64,000 nucleotides of DNA from UBA8752 sp042095055. GTDB taxonomy: Bacteria > Bacteroidota > Bacteroidia > Flavobacteriales_D > Sanyastnellaceae. Positions within the stretch are counted from its first letter, which is position 1; every line of letters starts with the position of its first letter. The notes under the pieces were generated by a model that ran no database searches, was not told where the DNA came from, and saw only the letters and a list, made by a program, of their open reading frames with translations. The position numbers were made by a program, and so were the translations under genes. Location: positions 124,001 to 188,000 of the forward strand of contig JBELBZ010000001.1 of NCBI GenBank assembly GCA_042095055.1, written 5' to 3'. Below are positions 60,301-64,000 of the stretch, one piece after another.

Positions 60301-60866
60301 TGCAGGACGATCAAGGCCTGAACACCGTGGGCAATGGGATCGGGCACGACCTCAAAATGGTGCTGGACGGGGGCAGCGGTGAAGTGCTCAATGAATATTA
60401 CCAAAGCGATTTGGACACCTATCAAAGCGGGCGGGTGGTGTTCCCGATGAGCGGCATTGAGGAGGGCATTCATCAAATGGAGCTCAAGGCATGGGACGTG
60501 CACAACAACAGCGCAACAGCGGTTTTGGATTTCGTGGTTGTAGAGGAATTAGAAGTGTTTTTAGAGGGGCTCGTGAACTACCCCAATCCCATGAATGGCG
60601 CGGGTACCACGTTTAGATTTGACCACAATCAAGCCTGTGTTTCTTTGGATTTACGCCTGACCATATACGATGGGAGAGGAAATGCCGTTTGGAACGGTGA
60701 GCAGACGATGACACCCAATGGATACAGGGTTGATGGTTGGCATTGGGATGGGCGCACCGCACAGGGAAGTCCACTCAACGCAGGCCTTTACGTGTATCGC
60801 CTGGACGTTGCAACGCCCGAGGGGCGTGAAGCATCCAAAACAGGCCGTCTGGTTCTGCTCGACTGA
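57330..60866 (+). CDS. porU: Type IX secretion sortase PorU
   Basis: 1178 residues from the ATG at 57330. The signal peptide ends TGALA with Gln next (QFTYEW). Gingipain-type C25 peptidase: catalytic His688 in NYIGHGGERGW and Cys722 in FFTATCELARFDDPE, followed by Ig-like domains and a C-terminal domain with NYPNPMNGAGTTFRFDHN and NAGLYVYRLD. PorU removes the C-terminal sorting domain of cargo and attaches it to a surface glycolipid. It is divergent from the porP-like gene and followed 41 bases later by porV, its partner. CATCTTTG (57261-57268) and TGTCTTTG (57301-57308) are weak promoter candidates. A methionine at 57402 would also leave an intact signal peptide. Confidence 0.95.
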   Translation: MTPTKQQQKSLPWKETKPCHFLIRMTVILGFLSSSVTGALAQFTYEWPEHSALSEGQWVKLATVRTGFHKVDVNLISSLGLNPAEVNPSQLNLYGHGGDALPIDNSEPRPLDLVPVPIEMVDDGDGQFDGNDHFVFLGNGPEQWNYDGVTGKWRHAINPWSDTAWYYLRVDDSNPVRVANAPTLSGDFDTVLVETDFHLFHELEQSTIIRSGRNFFGEVFDQNPTHTIPFQVPDVVAKPAQLEVKLMGRSVGAVSPYTVSLGDSSWTITPSVTGSQSHTPQAQVGSGYWNWLPASEVVQVGITLDAQVADAKGWLDYIRLVGTRQASMSGSTQQEFMRADAASPGRIVEWSVAEAQSVQRIWDVTDPQSPIAIPFSVEGSNARFRVSYDELRSFRAGTGSGFYTPTPIGPVQNTDVHGIPQVDLVVITPPALREAADSLAAIHFAEGLSVAVLEPSFIYDCFSSGRVDPTAIKMLMKMLYDRAAGNPNLQPKYLQLFGDGTYLNRNLPRNGNLLVSFQSAQSHTPTQSYVTDDYFGFLSDLASERLTDTLAIGVGRIPAGTLSEAWDAVGKVSAYLSGNPDPDGAACLTGGLPGSEEGNPYGPWRNRVCFVADDFDGNSGATETGHTVYSIGHAQGMEEGYGAFDIKRIFMDAYPQVATPGGERYPEVEMAIDRQVREGALLINYIGHGGERGWAHERVLNTSTIGAWDNIDRMPLFFTATCELARFDDPELETAGEMMVMNPNGGAIAMMTTTRVVYSFANEQLNTAFFAVAFDAPPGEQQRLGDILRRTKNHPSSGASSNKRNFTLLGDVALTLATPRMQVRTSEVNGVPIDAWADTLSALEHVVVRGYVADAGGNVLTDFNGFVYPTVYDQKSQVTTLNNDGGSAGVSYSEWRNRIHAGAVTAEGGVFEFEFVVPRDISYDPAPGRISYYAVDGDLDAHGYTENIVIGGVNPNAIEDNEGPSIALFLNDTSFINGGTTDSKPVLLAYLQDDQGLNTVGNGIGHDLKMVLDGGSGEVLNEYYQSDLDTYQSGRVVFPMSGIEEGIHQMELKAWDVHNNSATAVLDFVVVEELEVFLEGLVNYPNPMNGAGTTFRFDHNQACVSLDLRLTIYDGRGNAVWNGEQTMTPNGYRVDGWHWDGRTAQGSPLNAGLYVYRLDVATPEGREASKTGRLVLLD

Positions 60867-60889
60867 ACCATTTATCCGCACAAGCACAC

Positions 60890-60897
60890 TATTTTCG
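60890..60897 (+). promoter_or_regulatory. Promoter-like -7 box before porV
   Basis: TATTTTCG followed by CGC, one mismatch from TAnnTTTG, ending 10 bases before the porV ATG. It shares the TATnTTyCGCG form with the tyrS and tRNA-Leu boxes. Confidence 0.45.
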
Positions 60898-60907
60898 CGC
60901 CAATCCC

Positions 60908-62176
60908 ATGGATTTACGGAAATTCCTCCCTCTCATGGCCTTTGCCCTTTTGGCAACGCTCGCGATACCCTCGCTGCTTCAGGCCCAACTGACCCAGGTA
61001 GAGACTGCAGAACAGCTGCAGCTCAATACCATCACAACTGCCGTTCCTTTTTTGATGATTGCTCCTGACAGCAGGAGTGGCGCACTCGGGGATGCTGGCG
61101 TTGCCCTGTCTCCTGATGGTGCAGCGATGGCTTGGAACCCTGCCCGAATGGCATTTACCGACCAAACTTTTGAAGCCCATCTGGGTTATGCACCTTGGTT
61201 GCGCCAACTGGTGGACGACATGTCGTTGGCCTATCTCAGTGGAACGCGCAAGCTCAATAAGCGGCAAGCCATGGGGATGGCCCTCCGCTATTTTTCGCTG
61301 GGCAACATCACTTTTACCGATGTCAATGGAACCGCCATTCGGGATTTCAGCCCCAACGAGTTCTCCTTTGACTTCGGATTTTCTCAGAAGTTCGGAGACA
61401 ATTTTAGCGGCGGCTTCACGGCGCGCTACATCCACTCAAACTTGACAGGAGGCACCAACATTTTGGGGGCAGACAGCCGTCCAGGACGTTCTGTTGCGGT
61501 TGATGTGGGCGTGTTTCACTCCAACGACAATGTCAAATTCGGCGACCGCGATGGACGCATGAACTGGGGGGTGTGCATCTCCAACGTTGGCGCCAAGATG
61601 AGTTACACAGAAACGGCTGAGCGGGACTTCATCCCGACCAACCTCAAGACTGGGGTTGCAGCGACGGTGTTTCTCGATGACTACAACAACTTGACCTTTA
61701 CCCTCGACGCCAACAAGCTGCTCGTACCCACGGCTCCAGCTTACGGAGAAGGTGACGATGACGATCTCATCGTGAGTGGTTTCGATCCCAATGTGGGTGT
61801 TGCATCCGGTATTCTCCAGAGTTTTTATGATGCCCCAGGGATTGTTGAGCGCCAAGGAGATGGATCCTATTTGGTACAGCCGGGAAGTGTCTTTCGCGAA
61901 GAGTTGCGCGAAGTCAACCTCGGTGGTGGCATCGAATACGATTACAATGGAGTCTTCGCTGTTCGAGGCGGCTATTTCTACGAGCACTTCACCAAGGGCA
62001 ACCGGCAGTTTATCACCTTGGGTGCGGGCATCAAGTACACGGTGTTGGACATCGACTTGAGCTATCTCATCGCGACCACCCAACAGAATCCATTGGCCAA
62101 CACCCTGCGCTTTTCTCTGAGGCTGGCGTTTGACGACGTGGTGGGAGGAAGCAACGACGACCCTTCCAACTTCTGA
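60908..62176 (+). CDS. porV: Type IX secretion outer-membrane protein PorV (LptO)
   Basis: 422 residues. The signal peptide ends LLQA with Gln next (QLTQVE). The family signature follows: ITTAVPFLMIAPDSRSGALG, GVALSPDGAAMAWNPARMAF and SYLSGTRKLNKRQAMG-like blocks, then a FadL-like barrel to the C terminus. PorV is the shuttle that takes cargo from the translocon to PorU, encoded just upstream. ispF starts 10 bases after its stop. Confidence 0.96.
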   Translation: MDLRKFLPLMAFALLATLAIPSLLQAQLTQVETAEQLQLNTITTAVPFLMIAPDSRSGALGDAGVALSPDGAAMAWNPARMAFTDQTFEAHLGYAPWLRQLVDDMSLAYLSGTRKLNKRQAMGMALRYFSLGNITFTDVNGTAIRDFSPNEFSFDFGFSQKFGDNFSGGFTARYIHSNLTGGTNILGADSRPGRSVAVDVGVFHSNDNVKFGDRDGRMNWGVCISNVGAKMSYTETAERDFIPTNLKTGVAATVFLDDYNNLTFTLDANKLLVPTAPAYGEGDDDDLIVSGFDPNVGVASGILQSFYDAPGIVERQGDGSYLVQPGSVFREELREVNLGGGIEYDYNGVFAVRGGYFYEHFTKGNRQFITLGAGIKYTVLDIDLSYLIATTQQNPLANTLRFSLRLAFDDVVGGSNDDPSNF

Positions 62177-62186
62177 TCCTGTTCAC

Positions 62187-62663
62187 ATGGATCTGCGCAT
62201 CGGCTACGGATACGACGTTCACCAGCTGGCCGAAGGCGAAGACTTGTGGTTGGGAGGCATATTGGTCCCCAGTGATTTCGGTGCTGTCGGCCACAGCGAT
62301 GCTGACGTCTTGCTCCACGTGATTTGTGATGCGCTTTTTGGGGCGCGTGCAATGGGAGACATCGGCGCACATTTCCCCGATACTGACCCTGCTTTCAAAG
62401 GCATTGACAGCAAGCTGCTGTTGCGTGAAACGGTTTCAAAAGTCTGTACCGAAGGATGGGGCGTGGTCAATGTTGATGCGACCATTTGCCTCGAAAAACC
62501 AAAGCTGCGTCCGCACATTGACGACATGCGGCGTTGCATCGCTGGCCTGCTCAACATCACGGAAGATCGCGTGGGTGTAAAGGCGACGACCACCGAGCGT
62601 TTGGGCTTTGTTGGAACCGGCAAGGGCATCAGTGCACATGCGGTGGTGTTGTTAAGCCGTTGA
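62187..62663 (+). CDS. ispF: 2-C-methyl-D-erythritol 2,4-cyclodiphosphate synthase
   Basis: 158 residues from the ATG at 62187. MEP-pathway enzyme that forms the cyclodiphosphate in isoprenoid synthesis. Metal-binding Asp and His lie in GYGYDVHQL and GHSDADVLLHVICDAL. The C-terminal block ATTTERLGFVGTGKGISAHAVVLL is typical. It is placed between porV and pdhA, 10 bases after porV, so it is probably co-transcribed with the type IX genes without a functional link. Confidence 0.97.
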   Translation: MDLRIGYGYDVHQLAEGEDLWLGGILVPSDFGAVGHSDADVLLHVICDALFGARAMGDIGAHFPDTDPAFKGIDSKLLLRETVSKVCTEGWGVVNVDATICLEKPKLRPHIDDMRRCIAGLLNITEDRVGVKATTTERLGFVGTGKGISAHAVVLLSR

Positions 62664-62690
62664 GGTGTCTGTTCACCAAGGTTGCGAGAC

Positions 62691-62698
62691 TATATTTG
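62691..62698 (+). promoter_or_regulatory. Promoter -7 box for pdhA
   Basis: TATATTTG, a perfect TAnnTTTG match, ending 20 bases before the chosen pdhA ATG (62719) and after the ispF stop. No TTG is present at the ideal -33 spacing (TTC occurs 16 bases upstream). Confidence 0.55.
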
Positions 62699-62718
62699 TG
62701 TCTTGCAATTTGGGCATC

Positions 62719-63774
62719 ATGACGACCACTACGCCTGCCAAGAAGACATCTTCCCGCAGTAACGCCGCCTCTAAGAAGGCAACAAAGCCAGCCTTTACAA
62801 AGGCTACCTATGTAAAATGGCACCGCGAAATGCTGCTGATGCGCCGTTTCGAAGAACGCTGCGGCCACCTCTACATCCAGCAGAAATTCGGTGGTTTTTG
62901 CCACCTGTACATCGGTCAAGAAGCGATACTCGCAGGCATGGTAAAGGCCATCAAGCCAAGCGACCGCGTGATCACCGCATACCGGGACCACGCCCATCCG
63001 CTGGTGTTGGGGACGGATCCAAAAGTGGTCATGGCCGAGCTCTACGGAAAGAGAACAGGGTCGAGCAAAGGAAAAGGAGGGTCCATGCACATGTTCGACA
63101 AGGAGCGGAACCTCTTTGGGGGTCACGGCATCGTTGGGGGACAGATTGGTTTGGGCGCTGGCATCGCCTTTGCCGATAAGTACCGCAAGGAAGACCATGT
63201 GACGGTGTGTTTCTTCGGAGATGGAGCTGCCCGTCAAGGCATGCTGCACGAGACGTTCAACATGGCGATGACGTGGAAGCTTCCCGTGATTTACGTGGTG
63301 GAGAACAACAAGTACGCCATGGGCACTTCCGTGGAACGCACAACCAACGTCACGGACCTTGCCAAGTTGGGTGCTTCATATGAAATGCCTGCTGAGTCTG
63401 TCGATGGCATGTCACCTGAAGCTGTGGCAGAGGCCATGAAGCGGGCCGCAGACCATTGCCGCAAAGGCGACGGACCCTACCTGCTCGACATCCAAACCTA
63501 CCGCTACAAAGGTCACTCGATGAGCGACCCGCAGAAATACCGGACAAAGGATGAGGTTGCTGAATTCCAGGAGCGTGATCCCATTCAACATTGCGCCAAG
63601 GTGCTCCAAGACAACAAGTGGATGACGGAAGCCCAGCTCAAAGAGGTGGACAAGGAAATCAAAGCCATTGTGGAGGAGGCGATCAAATTTGCCGAAGAGA
63701 GTCCGCTTCCAGAAAAGCACGAGCTTTATGAGGACGTATATGTCACTCCGGACTATCCATTTGTAAAAGACTGA
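62719..63774 (+). CDS. pdhA: Pyruvate dehydrogenase E1 component alpha subunit
   Basis: 351 residues from the ATG at 62719. Thiamine-diphosphate-dependent E1 alpha of the pyruvate dehydrogenase complex. The TPP motif runs from GDGAARQGMLHE to NNKYAMGTS. GGSMHMFDKERNLFGGHGIVG and RYKGHSMSDPQKYRTKDE are the conserved substrate and phosphorylation-loop regions. The first 25 residues are an unusual Thr/Lys/Ala-rich tail before the family start. The promoter box at 62691 argues against the longer frame from 62665. aceF starts 11 bases downstream; the beta subunit is not in this window. Confidence 0.96.
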   Translation: MTTTTPAKKTSSRSNAASKKATKPAFTKATYVKWHREMLLMRRFEERCGHLYIQQKFGGFCHLYIGQEAILAGMVKAIKPSDRVITAYRDHAHPLVLGTDPKVVMAELYGKRTGSSKGKGGSMHMFDKERNLFGGHGIVGGQIGLGAGIAFADKYRKEDHVTVCFFGDGAARQGMLHETFNMAMTWKLPVIYVVENNKYAMGTSVERTTNVTDLAKLGASYEMPAESVDGMSPEAVAEAMKRAADHCRKGDGPYLLDIQTYRYKGHSMSDPQKYRTKDEVAEFQERDPIQHCAKVLQDNKWMTEAQLKEVDKEIKAIVEEAIKFAEESPLPEKHELYEDVYVTPDYPFVKD

Positions 63775-63785
63775 CTCTAGCTGAC

Positions 63786-64000
63786 ATGGCAGAAATCGTA
63801 CGCATGCCCAAACTCAGTGACACCATGACCGAAGGTGTCGTGGCTGAGTGGCACAAGAAAGTAGGTGACCAGGTGGAGTCCGGCGAAGTTCTCGCTGAGA
63901 TTGAGACCGACAAGGCCACCATGGAGTTTGAATCTTTCCAGGACGGTGTGCTGTTGCACATTGGTGTGGACAAAGGAGCTACTGCGGCGGTTGACAGCAT
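63786..64000 (+). CDS. Dihydrolipoamide acetyltransferase, E2 of pyruvate dehydrogenase (partial, N terminus)
   Basis: The first 71 residues of an E2 subunit, cut by the window end. The lipoyl domain begins MAEIVRMPKLSDTMTEGVVA and has the lipoylation motif ETDKATMEFES with the modified Lys. It carries the acetyl group from E1 to CoA. It starts 11 bases after pdhA, the usual pdhA-E2 order in Flavobacteriia. Confidence 0.95.
   Translation, partial: MAEIVRMPKLSDTMTEGVVAEWHKKVGDQVESGEVLAEIETDKATMEFESFQDGVLLHIGVDKGATAAVDS

Overview
This window is a gene-dense stretch of about 57% GC (estimated by eye) from a member of the Bacteroidota, most likely a deep-branching, high-GC Flavobacteriales. The evidence is the type IX secretion and gliding set (porX, porU, porV, a PorP/SprF family protein, gldJ and a GldE-GldD fusion). 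Supporting it are typical Flavobacteriia neighbourhoods (mutY-ssb-gldE-gldD, ppiD-CNNM-lptC-TPR-coaX, porX-tsaE-ald, gldJ-murF, pdhA-aceF), the SDR-type threonine dehydrogenase, and TAnnTTTG-like promoter boxes in place of Shine-Dalgarno sites. No CRISPR array, insertion sequence, prophage or rRNA was seen, and no gap longer than 300 bases lacks a gene.

Layout. (1) 1-8.5 kb: pheS, a TPR/degenerate-kinase membrane protein, a glutaminyl-cyclase-like lipoprotein, cysS, a MORN-repeat protein, a threonine dehydrogenase-like enzyme and queA. (2) 8.5-19.9 kb, all minus strand: mutY, ssb, gldE-gldD, coaX, an outer-membrane barrel, a periplasmic TPR protein, lptC, a small membrane protein, a CNNM/CorC protein and ppiD. 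Many joins are 1-10 base overlaps, so this is a cell-envelope super-operon. (3) 20-22.7 kb: HU, a TPR protein, a 30-residue bS22-like ribosomal protein and rng. (4) 22.7-33.5 kb: an HD phosphohydrolase, porX-tsaE-ald, then mutS, clpX, clpP and tig on the minus strand, and one tRNA-Leu(TAG). (5) 33.6-42.3 kb: a translationally coupled pair of predicted outer-membrane proteins, efp, a SpoIIE phosphatase, a small polysaccharide locus and rnhB. (6) 42.5-52.9 kb: a 1539-residue secreted repeat protein closed by a strong terminator, a Na/Pi transporter, a lipoprotein, a LuxE-like enzyme, a PiT-like membrane protein and tyrS. (7) 53-64 kb: murF, gldJ and porP (minus), then porU, porV, ispF, pdhA and the start of aceF (plus).

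How it fits together. The strongest theme is export. PorX regulates the type IX system, PorU and PorV process and anchor its cargo, GldJ, GldD and GldE support gliding and secretion, and LptC and PpiD maintain the envelope. Eight predicted signal-peptidase-I substrates here carry Gln directly after the predicted cleavage site, and the window also encodes a glutaminyl-cyclase-like lipoprotein that could cyclise it. The most unusual single observation is that GldE and GldD are one uninterrupted reading frame with a lipoprotein-like signal at the junction. A second is that several operon-leading genes have the -7 promoter box only 4-10 bases before the start codon, which suggests leaderless mRNAs.
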